Source: Candidatus Acidiferrales bacterium (GTDB taxonomy: Bacteria; Acidobacteriota; Terriglobia; Acidiferrales; UBA7541). Taken from it: a stretch of DNA of 64,000 bases. The position numbers were made by a program, and so were the translations under genes. The notes under the pieces are model-generated. The model saw only the letters and a program-made list of their open reading frames with translations, searched no databases and was not told the origin of the DNA. Position 1 is the first letter of the stretch. Every line of letters starts with the position of its first letter. Of the stretch, positions 8,008-16,536 are shown one piece after another. The stretch lies in NCBI GenBank assembly GCA_035934015.1, contig DASYYH010000011.1, forward strand, positions 62,001-126,000, written 5' to 3'.

Positions 8008-9111
8008 ATGATTACGCGCCAATTTGTCCTCGCTTTTGTTCTGCTCACGGCATCGCTTGGAGCGCCCGCTGCTTTTGCACAAAAGTTTTTGCCGACATCG
8101 GTTTCGAATTGGACGTCGGCAAGTCCGCCAATGGAAGCGACGGCGGCGAACCTGAATCCGATTGCTGGACCGGCAACGGCGGCGCTGCTGGAATACGGCA
8201 TTCAGTCGGCGGAGAGGCAGACCTACACGCAAGGCAAAGCGTCATTCACGGCAACGGTGTATGCGTTTGAGGACGCGGAAGAGGCATATGGCGCGTATTC
8301 ATTTCTGCGGACGCCCGATATGGCGCCGGCGGATCTCACGAACCACGCTTCGATGTCGGATAGCCACGCGCTGGCTCTGACCGGGAATCTGGTGGTGGAA
8401 TTCACGGGCAAAAATTTGCGGCCTCTTCACGGTGAAATGGAGATGCTGGTCGTGGCAGCCAGCGGACACGCGACGTGGGGAGTTTATCCTCCGCTGCCGG
8501 ACCGGCTGCCAAAAGAGGCCATGATTCCGCGAACCGATCGCTTCATTCTTGGGCCCGCGGCGCTCGATCAATTTCTGCCTCTTTCGAGCGGCGACTGGCT
8601 CGGATTTTCCGTGGGAACAGAAGTGGCATTGGCGCGATACAAGATCAGAGGGCGTGAGGCGACGCTTGTCGTAGCCGACTTTCCGACGCCTCAACTCGCC
8701 GAAAGGCAATTGGCGAAGCTCAGCAGCGAATTCAATGTGAACGGATCGAAGCCGGGCAAGTCGCCAATCTACGAGACGAGCGACGGAACGTTTGTGTCAT
8801 TCGTGGTCAGCGCGCCATCGGAGGAATCCGCGGACCGACTGCTGTCGCAAGTGCATCCGGGAATGATTATCACGTGGAACGTACCCGTTCCGAATCCCAA
8901 TGAGCCATCGATGCCGGCGATTGTCGTCGGGACGATTATTGGCACGGGCGAGATTTGCGGGATTTCGCTGCTGGGAGGACTTGTCTTCGCCGGAGTCCGG
9001 CTGCTGACGAAGCGCACTTGGCCCGGAAAGGTATTCGACCGCACGCAGGCGCGCGAAGTGATTCAACTGTCTCTAACAGGCAAACCTATCAATACAAAAG
9101 ACTTGTATTGA
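8008..9111 (+). CDS. Exported DUF6599-like protein of unknown function
   Basis: About 367 residues with a signal peptide (FVLAFVLLTASLGAPAAFA, then QKFLP). The mature part is a two-lobed alpha/beta domain with repeated FxAxVYxFEDAEEAYGAYSFLR-type and VADFPTPQLAERQLAKL-type segments. A single C-terminal membrane segment (near VVGTIIGTGEICGISLL) is followed by a short basic tail. The layout recalls acidobacterial proteins annotated as DUF6599; that match is from memory. An ATG at 7999 is also in frame but lies inside a perfect TATAAT (7995-8000). If that hexamer is the -10, transcription would begin almost exactly at the ATG at 8008 and the mRNA would be leaderless. No good -35 is visible. Function unknown. 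Confidence 0.65.
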   Translation: MITRQFVLAFVLLTASLGAPAAFAQKFLPTSVSNWTSASPPMEATAANLNPIAGPATAALLEYGIQSAERQTYTQGKASFTATVYAFEDAEEAYGAYSFLRTPDMAPADLTNHASMSDSHALALTGNLVVEFTGKNLRPLHGEMEMLVVAASGHATWGVYPPLPDRLPKEAMIPRTDRFILGPAALDQFLPLSSGDWLGFSVGTEVALARYKIRGREATLVVADFPTPQLAERQLAKLSSEFNVNGSKPGKSPIYETSDGTFVSFVVSAPSEESADRLLSQVHPGMIITWNVPVPNPNEPSMPAIVVGTIIGTGEICGISLLGGLVFAGVRLLTKRTWPGKVFDRTQAREVIQLSLTGKPINTKDLY

Positions 9112-9198
9112 CGCAGAAGCTTCTTTGGCCTGTGGCAATCTTCTCTATCTCATTGAAAAGAAAATAGTTATAAAAACTTCGTTTTTGTTCGTTCCCGC

Positions 9199-9227
9199 TT
9201 GACTCAATTTCACAGGTTTCATAAACT
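9199..9227 (+). promoter_or_regulatory. Promoter TTGACT-17-TAAACT
   Basis: The -35 TTGACT is at 9199-9204, with an exact 17-bp spacer and -10 TAAACT at 9222-9227. It predicts a transcript beginning near 9234, which would run into the terminator at 9288-9318. Confidence 0.55.
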
Positions 9228-9233
9228 CCACTC

Positions 9234-9318
9234 TGTAGAAGGGTTTCGGGCCATCCGCGCATTGGCCCCGGAGCTTTTCTCCCCACGAAGGCCCGCCGCA
9301 AGGCGGGCCTTCTGCTTT
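9234..9318 (+). ncRNA. Candidate small RNA of about 85 nt
   Basis: A stand-alone transcription unit in a gene-free stretch. The predicted start lies seven bases after the -10. Hairpin 1 is GGGCCA/TGGCCC at 9248-9253 and 9263-9268. An unpaired CU-rich stretch (9270-9285) follows, and then the terminator hairpin. No start codon with a ribosome binding site lies inside. It is not recognised as a known family. The alternative is that the hairpin is just the terminator of the gene ending at 9111. Confidence 0.45.
9288..9318 (+). terminator. Rho-independent terminator
   Basis: A perfect 10-bp stem AAGGCCCGCC / GGCGGGCCTT with a GCAA tetraloop (9298-9301) is followed by CTGCTTTT. It would terminate the candidate small RNA and any read-through from the gene ending at 9111. 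Confidence 0.75.
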
Positions 9319-9356
9319 TCTGAAAAGTCTTCGCTCTGCTGCTATGAAAAATCATT

Positions 9357-9551
9357 TCACTTGGGAATTTTTGACCCATCAGCAACACAGAGTTTGTTCG
9401 AGTCAGCGAGCACGCCAACTTTGCGGGCTTCCGCAAGCGTCAGGTAGCTAAAAAACTGCGTCGCGAAAAAAGCGCACTGCGCCCCTGAACGAACCGCCTC
9501 GTCAATCACTTCAAATTCGCGCAGGTTGTGAGTATGATGCCGCGGCAGTGT
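9357..9551 (-). pseudogene. Remnant of a protein C-terminus
   Basis: A - strand frame open from a TAA (plus 9552-9554) to a TGA at 9357-9359. Its sequence is protein-like: HNLREFEVIDEAV, then an Ala/Phe-rich segment, then SYLTLAEARKVGVLADS, ending DGSKIPK. No ATG or ribosome binding site is available, so it is either a truncated gene or chance. The family was not recognised. Confidence 0.25.
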
Positions 9552-9587
9552 TTAGAACCATTGTGATATGGAGCATGCGCTAGCGGG

Positions 9588-10100
9588 ATGCCGGTATCCG
9601 TTGCAAATTCGAAAGTGGTTTATAGCGCGCTGAAGGATTGCGGCGTACGGATTGTGTCGGCGCTGCCAGAGACATGGCTTGTGCACTTGATTCGCATGGC
9701 CGATGACGATCCGGAAATGACGCTGATTCGCCTGGCGAAGGAAGAAGAAGGCGTGGGCATTTCCGCCGGCGCACATTTTGCGGGCGTGAAGTCGGCGATG
9801 CTGATGCAGAATCACGGATTTCTGGCGGCGATCAATGGGATCGTTTCGTTCGCGCATCTCTACAAAATTCCGTTGCTGATGCTGATCAGCTACCGCGGCA
9901 CGCACGGGGAACGCGATCCGTGGCAAACGCAGGGCGGAAATGTCACGGAGCCGGTCTTGCGTGCACTGGGAATCCCCTATTCGTTCCTCGATTCTCCAGA
10001 GTCGGCGGCGCGGCGCATCCGGCAAGCGCAGACTCTGGCGGAAAGCAGTTTGCAGCCGGCGGCGCTGCTGCTGATGCGCGATTTGATGTGGGAGGAATAG
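9588..10100 (+). CDS. TPP-dependent decarboxylase, alpha (PYR-domain) subunit, ComD-like
   Basis: 170 residues forming the pyrimidine-binding half of a thiamine-diphosphate enzyme. The segment RLAKEEEGVGISAGAHFAGVKSAM contains the Glu that activates the cofactor, and a conserved MLMQNHGFLAAING stretch follows. The closest remembered families are sulfopyruvate and phosphonopyruvate decarboxylase, in which the two halves may be separate polypeptides. The partner gene starts four bases after this stop. Coenzyme M synthesis is unlikely because no other com genes are near; a 2-oxo acid generated by the neighbouring dehydrogenases is a better guess. The ATG has only a weak upstream GGG. Confidence 0.75.
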   Translation: MPVSVANSKVVYSALKDCGVRIVSALPETWLVHLIRMADDDPEMTLIRLAKEEEGVGISAGAHFAGVKSAMLMQNHGFLAAINGIVSFAHLYKIPLLMLISYRGTHGERDPWQTQGGNVTEPVLRALGIPYSFLDSPESAARRIRQAQTLAESSLQPAALLLMRDLMWEE

Positions 10101-10103
10101 GCG

Positions 10104-10682
10104 ATGCTGCGGCTGGATTGCTTGCGCGCAATTTACCCGGAACTAGAGAAATGCCTGGTCGTTTCGATCATGGGAGCGGTGGCGGCGGAACTGCAGTCGC
10201 TGGGGCACCGCGAGAATTTTTTCTATCTGCAACATGCGATGGGACTGGCGTCGTCCACGGGTCTGGGGCTAGCGCTGGCTGCGCCAAGTCAAAAAGTCAT
10301 CGTCCTCGACGGCGATGGATCGCTGCTGATGAACCTGGGAACGCTGAGTACCCTCGCGCGCTACGCGCCGAAGAACTTGCTGCACATTATTTTCGACAAC
10401 GAAAGCCTGCTTTCCGTGGGCGGATTTCCGACGGCCACTTCGACGGGCGCAGACCTCGAAGGCATTGCGCGCGCCTCAGGAATTCACCGCGCGCAAACGG
10501 CGCGAAGCTGCGACGAGTTTGCCGCGGCGGTACGCCAGGCGCTGGCTGCCAATGAGCTTGCGACGATTATCGCGAAAGTTGAAGCGACAGGCCCGGCGAA
10601 ATACGTCACAGATCTGGCGCTGCTCGAAAATCGATTTCAGTTTGCGCGGTATGCGCGCTCCGCGGCCCGGAGGTCAACGTGA
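10104..10682 (+). CDS. TPP-dependent decarboxylase, beta (PP-domain) subunit, ComE-like
   Basis: 192 residues. This is the diphosphate-binding half of the enzyme encoded just upstream, with the TPP/Mg motif GDGSLLMNLGTLSTLARYAPK followed by NLLHIIFDNES (GDG to the N of FDN). An N-terminal MGAVAAELQSLGH and a HAMGLASSTGLGLALA loop are typical of sulfopyruvate or phosphonopyruvate decarboxylase beta chains. Alpha and beta together would form the active site at their interface and decarboxylate a 2-oxo acid to an aldehyde. The substrate cannot be read from the sequence. Confidence 0.8.
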   Translation: MLRLDCLRAIYPELEKCLVVSIMGAVAAELQSLGHRENFFYLQHAMGLASSTGLGLALAAPSQKVIVLDGDGSLLMNLGTLSTLARYAPKNLLHIIFDNESLLSVGGFPTATSTGADLEGIARASGIHRAQTARSCDEFAAAVRQALAANELATIIAKVEATGPAKYVTDLALLENRFQFARYARSAARRST

Positions 10683-10742
10683 GTTGAGCGCTGGCATCCG
10701 AATACGATTCCATAAATCTCGCAAACAGTTCTGGGGAACCCT

Positions 10743-11519
10743 ATGTCTGACATCCTGCTGGAATTCCTGAAAGCCTTGCACGAAGGGAAATTGCACGTGG
10801 TGGATTTGACCGCGCCGCTCAGCCCGGAAGCTCCCGTGCTGCGGCTGCCTGCGCCATGGACAAATACGCCGAAGTTCAAGATCTGGGAACTCTCGCGCTA
10901 CGATGAGCGCGGGCCGGCGTGGTATTGGAATGCCTTCGAAACCGGCGAGCATACGGGGACGCATTTCGACGCGCCGGTTCACTGGATCAGCGGAAAGGAT
11001 TTGCCGAACAACACGGTGGATCGCATCCCCGTGAAACAATTTGTCGGGCCAGCTTGCGTGATTGACGTAACGCGAGAAGTGCAGAGCAATTCGGATCATC
11101 TGCTGACAGTTGACGGCGTCGAAAAATGGGAAGCCGGGCATGGGCGGATTCCCGCAGGAGCTTGGGTGCTGCTGCGAACGGGCTGGTCGAAGCACACGGA
11201 CGCGGAGCAGTACATTTACGAAAAAGAAGACGGGCCGCATACGCCCGGATGGGCCGCGGAATGCTCGCAATTCCTCGCGCGCGAGCGGGACATTTTGGGC
11301 GTTGGTGTGGAAACCGTGGGAACGGACGCGGGGCAAGCGGCGAAGTTTCAGCCTCCCTTTCCGAACCACTATTTCATGCACGGCAGCGGAAAATTCGGGC
11401 TGGCCGGGCTATGCAATCTGGATCAACTTCCGGCGACGGGAGCGATGGTGATCGCGGCGCCGCTTAAGATCACGGGCGGCTCGGGCAGCCCTGTGCGCGC
11501 GATTGCGATCACTCCGTAA
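10743..11519 (+). CDS. Cyclase-family metal-dependent hydrolase
   Basis: 258 residues with the PF04199 signature HTGTHFDAPVHW (metal-binding His and Asp) at about residue 75, and a second conserved HYFMHG region near the C-terminus. Relatives include kynurenine formamidase, isatin hydrolase and polyketide cyclase-like proteins; most open amide or lactam bonds using Mn or Zn. It follows the decarboxylase pair by 60 bp with a GGGGA ribosome binding site and ends five bases from the stop of the converging M20 gene. The presence of other amide-cleaving genes nearby favours a hydrolytic role on an amide or cyclic substrate. Confidence 0.75.
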   Translation: MSDILLEFLKALHEGKLHVVDLTAPLSPEAPVLRLPAPWTNTPKFKIWELSRYDERGPAWYWNAFETGEHTGTHFDAPVHWISGKDLPNNTVDRIPVKQFVGPACVIDVTREVQSNSDHLLTVDGVEKWEAGHGRIPAGAWVLLRTGWSKHTDAEQYIYEKEDGPHTPGWAAECSQFLARERDILGVGVETVGTDAGQAAKFQPPFPNHYFMHGSGKFGLAGLCNLDQLPATGAMVIAAPLKITGGSGSPVRAIAITP

Positions 11520-11524
11520 CGGCT

Positions 11525-12904
11525 TTATTTTTTCAGCGAGATTCGCGACAGCCGCTGCCACAGCAGAGGCCACGCCTGAAGTCCAACGCGGAAACGCTCG
11601 GGGCGATAGAACTCATTCGGCGCGTGAATATTTTCATCCGCAACACTGAACGAAAAGAAAATCGTGTCGGCGCCGAGCACTTCCCGAAATGTATTGACGA
11701 TCGGAACCGTGCCGCCCATGCCCACGAATTCGGGCGAGAGACCGAAAACATCGCGGAGCGTTTCGGCCGCGGCGCGCACCGCTGGGTTTTCGGGCGAAAT
11801 GCGATAAGCGCCAGCGCCTTCGTGACCTTCTTCAATTGTAAGAGTCACGCCCGTGGGACAACGGCGCTCAAGATGCCGGCGCAGCTTGGCAATCACGTCT
11901 GCCGGGCGTTGATTCGGGACTAAGCGGCAGGTGAGTTTGATGTGAGCTTCGCTCGGGAGGACGGTCTTGCTTCCCGGGCCCTGATAGCCGCCGTGGAAAC
12001 CGTTGACTTCGATTGTCGGGCGATACCATTGGCGCGCAAGCGTGCCGTAACCCGCCTCGCCAAACGCTGAAGGGGCGCCAATCTCCGCGAGATACTTTTT
12101 CTCGTCGAATGCCAGGCGGGCAAGCCCCTGCGACAATGCCGGCTCGATCTCTGCCACGTCATCGTAAAAACCTTCGACGGCAACGCGACCGTTATCGTGC
12201 AGAGAGGCGACAAGTTCCGCAGCCGCGTGCAAAGGATTGGCGATTCCGCCGCCGTGGCGGCCAGAGTGCAAGTCGTGCGCTGGTCCCCGCACAGTGAAAG
12301 AAAGCGAAGCCAGGCCGCGCGAACTCACGTTGATGCTGGGAACTTCCGGACGCCACATGCCGCCATCCGCCGAGAGCACAATGTCGCAGGCGAGTGCGCC
12401 GCGGCGCGCACGGACTAAATCCGGCAGATCAACGCTGCCGATTTCTTCTTCGCTCTCGAAAAGAAAACGCAGATTCACAGGAGGTTCCACGCCTGACGAG
12501 AAGAATGCTTCCGCCGCAAGAATGGGCAGAAGCATGGAGGCTTTGTCGTCGCTGACGCCGCGGCCATAGAGGCGGCCATTGCGTTCCGTGAGCACAAACG
12601 GCGGCGAATCCCACAGGTTAAGCGGATCGGCGGGCTGCACGTCCATGTGGCCATAGATAAGAACAGTCGGAGCGTCCGGAGCGCCATTCCAATGCCCGAA
12701 AACCGCGGGATGCCGCGGCGTCTCCCAGATTTCAACTTCGATCGGACCGGATTTGCGAAGCCGCTTCGCAACCCACTCTGCCGCGCGGCGCACGTCGGCA
12801 AGATGCGCGGGATCCGTGCTCACCGACGGAATCGCAACAAAGTCGGCGAGTTCGCGCAGATATTGGCTTTCATTTTCGGCCAGCGTCTTCAGGACGGCAT
12901 CCAT
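11525..12904 (-). CDS. M20-family metallopeptidase
   Basis: 459 residues starting MDAVLKTLAENE. Di-zinc site motifs are present: YGHMDVQP (first His and the catalytic Asp two residues later), GRGVSDDKA (bridging Asp) and ESEEEIGS (general-base Glu pair). A lid/dimerisation domain lies at about 190-310, and a C-terminal IHAPNEFY supplies the last His. M20 enzymes of the dipeptidase/carboxypeptidase type cleave short peptides or N-acyl amino acids in the cytoplasm. The frame extends 31 codons further 5', but the extension overlaps the neighbouring gene and lacks family similarity. It is the last gene of a - strand run of six. Confidence 0.85.
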   Translation of the reverse strand: MDAVLKTLAENESQYLRELADFVAIPSVSTDPAHLADVRRAAEWVAKRLRKSGPIEVEIWETPRHPAVFGHWNGAPDAPTVLIYGHMDVQPADPLNLWDSPPFVLTERNGRLYGRGVSDDKASMLLPILAAEAFFSSGVEPPVNLRFLFESEEEIGSVDLPDLVRARRGALACDIVLSADGGMWRPEVPSINVSSRGLASLSFTVRGPAHDLHSGRHGGGIANPLHAAAELVASLHDNGRVAVEGFYDDVAEIEPALSQGLARLAFDEKKYLAEIGAPSAFGEAGYGTLARQWYRPTIEVNGFHGGYQGPGSKTVLPSEAHIKLTCRLVPNQRPADVIAKLRRHLERRCPTGVTLTIEEGHEGAGAYRISPENPAVRAAAETLRDVFGLSPEFVGMGGTVPIVNTFREVLGADTIFFSFSVADENIHAPNEFYRPERFRVGLQAWPLLWQRLSRISLKK

Positions 12905-12923
12905 ATTTCGATTTATGCCCGGT

Positions 12924-13880
12924 TCATGCGCCGACGGCCAGGAGAGGATCGGTCTGATTGATGGCCAGAGACGTGACGATGAAAAGAACGACGCCATCGG
13001 CTGGACTGATCGCCGTCTGCAGGACGCGGCCTTCGTAATCTTTGACGCAGCCGAGAGTTTGACCCGCTTTCACTTTTTCATTCACGGCAACAGCCGGATA
13101 CCAGAAGGCTGTGTGGTCGCTGCGCAACCAGAGAAATTTGTCGAGGAGCGTGAAGGGCGCAGGCTCGGGTTCGCCTCCGGGAATCATGCCTAGATGACGC
13201 ATCAGGCGGTTGAGCCCACGCGTGTGATCGGCAACGTGCTCCGGCGTCCAAATTCCCTGCCCTCCGGATTCCGCCAAGATGGAGGGGATGCCGGCACGCG
13301 AAGCGGCGCAAAACGTCGAGCCGGGCGTCTCGCTGCAAACGAGAAAATGAATGCCGAAAACTTTGGCAATTTCGAGCGACACCTGATCGACACGCTCGTT
13401 GCCGGAGCGAAAGAAAATCGTGAAGGGCACGAGCGCTTCGATAAGGTCGCCGCCGTGCAAATCTGCGTAATATGTGGCCTGCGAAATTACATTGCGAAAA
13501 ACCCAGTCAGCGATTTGTTCGGAAGCAGTGCCGTGCGCGTTGCCGGGAAAAACGCGATTGAGATTGCGGCCGTCGAGCGGGCAGATATAGATGGAGCGCG
13601 CGGTGAACGCGGGCATGCTCATCACCGGCACAACGATTACGCGGCCGTGTAAATCGTGCGGCAAAAGAGAACGACCCAATTCGAGCGCGGCAGCGATGCT
13701 GGCGTATTCGGCGGCGTGAACTCCGGCGGTGACAACAAGAGACGGCCCGTCGTGGGCTCCGTTGATGAGCCACATGGGGAGGCGATAGGGCTGGCCCTCC
13801 ACGGGAAATTCGTTCACGCCGTAAACTTTTTCTCCGCGCGCGGCAGAGAGCGCGCCAACTCTCAGCACTGGATCGGGCAT
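12924..13880 (-). CDS. Succinylglutamate desuccinylase/aspartoacylase-family hydrolase
   Basis: 318 residues with the zinc carboxypeptidase-like signature of the AstE/ASPA family: GVHAAEYASI (His and Glu ligands at about 55) and DLHGGD (third His at about 142). A C-terminal biotinyl-lipoyl-like beta domain (VKAGQTLGCVKDYEG) follows. Family members release an acyl group from an amino acid amide, for example N-succinylglutamate or N-acetylaspartate. The gene lies 19 bp upstream of the M20 gene and 9 bp downstream of the SDR gene, so it is part of one transcript. The other ast genes are absent, so arginine catabolism by the AST route is not supported. Confidence 0.8.
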   Translation of the reverse strand: MPDPVLRVGALSAARGEKVYGVNEFPVEGQPYRLPMWLINGAHDGPSLVVTAGVHAAEYASIAAALELGRSLLPHDLHGRVIVVPVMSMPAFTARSIYICPLDGRNLNRVFPGNAHGTASEQIADWVFRNVISQATYYADLHGGDLIEALVPFTIFFRSGNERVDQVSLEIAKVFGIHFLVCSETPGSTFCAASRAGIPSILAESGGQGIWTPEHVADHTRGLNRLMRHLGMIPGGEPEPAPFTLLDKFLWLRSDHTAFWYPAVAVNEKVKAGQTLGCVKDYEGRVLQTAISPADGVVLFIVTSLAINQTDPLLAVGA

Positions 13881-13889
13881 AAATGCTCC

Positions 13890-14657
13890 TTATTTTCCTC
13901 CGTCAATCGCCAGCGTCTGGCCCGTGATCCATCCAGCGTGCTCGCTGGCGAAGAAAAGAACGCCATTGACGATGTCCTGCGGCGAGCCGAGGCGCTTCAA
14001 GGCAATGTTTTCGATTAGGCGGCGCTGCTCCTCTTCGCCATAGGATCGCCATTGTTTTTCCGTCGTCGGGTTGGAGCGAACAAAGCCGGGAGCGATATTG
14101 TTCACAGTGATGCCCCAGGGTCCAAGCTCATGCGCAAGCTGGCGCGTCAGGCCGATTTGTCCTGCTTTGGCAGAAGCATACGCTTGAATGCCGGTGAGGC
14201 TGATGCCAAGCCCAGCGCCGCTGGAAATATTGACGATGCGACCGTAGCGAGCCTCTTTCATCGCCAGTGCAACGGCCTGACTGCAGTAAAAAGCGCCGTC
14301 GAGATTCACGGCGAAGATGGCGCGCCAGTCCGCTTCGGAAATTTCTTCGAGCGGACGGCCAACTTGTCCCAAGACACCGCCTGCGTCATTCACGAGAATA
14401 TCAATGCGGCGGGCAGTTTCGAGAGTCTCCGCGACCATCGCTTGCACCGCGGCGCGATCGCTCACGTCGAGCGCGCGAATTTCCAGCGGAGTTCCCTGCT
14501 CTTTCGCCAGCTTGGCGGTTTCGTCGAGCTCGGCTTTCATAATGTCGCAGGCGACGACCTGAGCGCCGAGGCTCGCCAGATTCAAGGCGATGGCGCGGCC
14601 GAAGCCGTGCGCGGCTCCGGTGACGATTGCGGCTCGATGATCAAAACGAAATTGCAT
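13890..14657 (-). CDS. Short-chain dehydrogenase/reductase
   Basis: 255 residues, a classical SDR. It has the cofactor motif TGAAHGFGRA near the N-terminus, NDAGG in place of the usual NNAGG at about 88, catalytic Ser in NISSGAG, and YASAK with the catalytic Tyr and Lys, and ends in DGGK. Asp in VVACDIMKAE at the end of beta-2 suggests NAD(H) rather than NADP(H) preference. In this cluster it could oxidise a hydroxy intermediate or act on the aldehyde formed by the TPP enzyme; that role is inferred only from context. Confidence 0.85.
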   Translation of the reverse strand: MQFRFDHRAAIVTGAAHGFGRAIALNLASLGAQVVACDIMKAELDETAKLAKEQGTPLEIRALDVSDRAAVQAMVAETLETARRIDILVNDAGGVLGQVGRPLEEISEADWRAIFAVNLDGAFYCSQAVALAMKEARYGRIVNISSGAGLGISLTGIQAYASAKAGQIGLTRQLAHELGPWGITVNNIAPGFVRSNPTTEKQWRSYGEEEQRRLIENIALKRLGSPQDIVNGVLFFASEHAGWITGQTLAIDGGK

Positions 14658-14707
14658 GGCGCGTACTAGCGTTGCAAATGGCAGCCATCCCGCGCAGGAA
14701 GAATATG

Positions 14708-15745
14708 CTAACCGGCCAGCAGAACCAAGTTTTCCAGCTCCTGCGGGCGCTTACCACTCTCGATTTCACGCATAAGCGAAACGAGGCGTTCGATATGCGG
14801 AATGGCGATGCTGGACTTCCGCGCCAGCTTCAGAATCGGGGCGAACTGTGCGTCGCACTCGGTTTTGCGATGGTGAATGGCGATGTCACGCCAGATGCCG
14901 CTGTGCGTCTTTGCCGAGCGGCGATTGAACGCGACCATGGCGTCGAACGACGAATCAATCGCCGCCGCGGAGCCGTTCGGCGCAAATGCAGCCGGATCGT
15001 AGCCATTGAAGCCCATTGGCGTGACGCGTTCAGCGGCAGCCACGGCCATCACTTCGCGCGCCAGAGCTGTGAGCACGGGGCGAGCGCTGCGCGAAGCGAG
15101 GACTTCGACGATGCTCGCAGGAGTAAGCGCGCTGGCGAAAAGTAGCGCGCCGTAGCCCATCTTGCCCCAAAGGTAGCCCCAGATATTGTCTGTGGTGATC
15201 GCCGCAGGCTCGAAAAATTGAAGTGCGCGATGGACGCGAGCGAGCCGCTCTGTGATTTTGCCATCCAGTTCGCCGACGACCACAGCGCCGCGGCCGCCAA
15301 AATGCACGACGCCGGGATCGAGAACGTCAGCGCCGAAATTGATGAAAGCGCCCATGGTGCGTTCGCGGCCAACCGCTTCGGCGATGGCCAGTTCGTTGAA
15401 GCCATTCTGTAGCGATACAACAACGCCATTGGGGGCGAGGTGCGCCAGGAGCTGGTGCGCGGCTGACTCCGTGTGCAGTGCTTTCACGCAAAGAAAAGTT
15501 GTGTCCCAAGCGCCGGAAAGTTCAGCGGGCGTATATGCGGGAAGCATCTGCGTGAAGTTTTCGATCGGGCCAGTGATGGAGAGCCCGCGCCCGCGAATGG
15601 CGCGGACGTGGGCCTCATTCGTATCGACTGCCGTGATGTCAAGACCGGCGCGGCGGAGATACGCGCCGACGGTGCCGCCAATCGCTCCAGCGCCCCAGAT
15701 CAGAATGCGATCGCCCGCGCCGGGTTCGCCGGCGGCTACGGCCAC
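14708..15745 (-). CDS. Ketopantoate reductase-like (ApbA/PanE family) dehydrogenase
   Basis: 345 residues. The N-terminal Rossmann fold begins ILIWGAGAIGGTVGAYL and is followed by TTFLCVKALHT and a SLQNGFNE motif typical of PanE-like enzymes. The C-terminal helical domain carries the conserved Lys of WGKMGYGALL and a KTECD segment. PanE reduces 2-dehydropantoate, but the family is broad and this paralogue sits in a catabolic-looking cluster, so another 2-oxo/2-hydroxy acid is plausible. The GTG start overlaps the end of the creatininase-family gene by ten bases, indicating coupling. Confidence 0.75.
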   Translation of the reverse strand: MAVAAGEPGAGDRILIWGAGAIGGTVGAYLRRAGLDITAVDTNEAHVRAIRGRGLSITGPIENFTQMLPAYTPAELSGAWDTTFLCVKALHTESAAHQLLAHLAPNGVVVSLQNGFNELAIAEAVGRERTMGAFINFGADVLDPGVVHFGGRGAVVVGELDGKITERLARVHRALQFFEPAAITTDNIWGYLWGKMGYGALLFASALTPASIVEVLASRSARPVLTALAREVMAVAAAERVTPMGFNGYDPAAFAPNGSAAAIDSSFDAMVAFNRRSAKTHSGIWRDIAIHHRKTECDAQFAPILKLARKSSIAIPHIERLVSLMREIESGKRPQELENLVLLAG

Positions 15746-16437
15746 GGACCTTCCAGGGCCTCACGCGTCTCTTCGACGCCAGCACGCCACATCTCCAACA
15801 TTTGTTCGTCGGGCTTCTGGTAGACGCCACCGAAATTGCCGTCGCCCAAATACGCGCGCACTCCTGCGGCATCCATCATGCGCATGCGCGCGATGTCGAT
15901 CAACGGCTTCTGATCGCCTGGCAATTTCACGCCGGCGAGCCGCGTCCACGGAAAATTTTCCATCCACGAAGCGTGCGAGCCGACGGAATCTATGGAGTTC
16001 ACGACAGCCCACGTTCTCGGCGCGTTCCACCAGTTGTGCCACTTCACCGTGACGCCGCGATGCTCGTTCATCCATTCCTGCAAAATCGAGCCACCGGGAA
16101 TGTTGCCGCCATGTCCGTTCACGAACATGATGCGCGTGAAGCCGGAGCCGGCGAGGCTCTCGAGAATATCAGCGACGATTCGTTGATAGGTGTCGAGCCG
16201 CAGGCTGACGCTTCCCGGATAATTGCGAAAGTAAGGCGTGATGCCGTAGTTGAGAACGGGAAAGACGGGAACGCCAAGCGGCTCCGCGGCTTCGCAAGCG
16301 ACGCGTTCGGCCAAAATGGCGTCGACGGCGAGGCTCAGATATCCGTGCTGCTCGATGCTGCCCGCGGGCACGACGGCGCGCCCATCCTGCTTTATTTTTT
16401 GTTCGACTTGCATCCAATTCATTTCAGAAATTTTCAT
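15736..16437 (-). CDS. Creatininase-family amidohydrolase
   Basis: About 233 residues. Family motifs are visible: GSIEQHGYLSLAVDA (metal-binding Glu, His and Asp) near residue 30 and VNGHGGN near 115, plus a Glu-rich C-terminal helix. Members open cyclic amides such as creatinine or formylated intermediates. HGYLSLAVD departs from the common HGPHLPLxTD, so the substrate pocket probably differs from true creatininase. The ATG at 16437 starts the family-like sequence; a GTG four codons upstream is possible. It is coupled by overlap to the PanE-like gene. Confidence 0.8.
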   Translation of the reverse strand: MKISEMNWMQVEQKIKQDGRAVVPAGSIEQHGYLSLAVDAILAERVACEAAEPLGVPVFPVLNYGITPYFRNYPGSVSLRLDTYQRIVADILESLAGSGFTRIMFVNGHGGNIPGGSILQEWMNEHRGVTVKWHNWWNAPRTWAVVNSIDSVGSHASWMENFPWTRLAGVKLPGDQKPLIDIARMRMMDAAGVRAYLGDGNFGGVYQKPDEQMLEMWRAGVEETREALEGPWP

Positions 16438-16536
16438 GTGCGCCGCCACGAAACTCTAAGCTACGCGGAATGCTCGCGTCAAGGTTCGCGCCTGCCGCGA
16501 ATGGTTCACGCATTTGTTGGCGCGACGCAACGAAAA

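Larger units (their letters stand above)
9112..9587. other. 476-bp gap holding a candidate small RNA and a gene remnant
   Basis: The first 80 bp are AT-rich. A promoter-hairpin-terminator unit follows at 9199-9318. Then comes a - strand open frame without a good start (9357-9551) that reads like a protein C-terminus. No full-length gene is present. Confidence 0.5.

Noticed and set aside
9588-10682. Coenzyme M biosynthesis
   Set aside because: The ComD/ComE-like pair stands without comA, comB or comC, and the organism is not a methanogen, so the pair was called a generic 2-oxo acid decarboxylase.
12924-13880. AST pathway of arginine degradation
   Set aside because: Only an AstE-family protein is present, without astA, astB, astC or astD.
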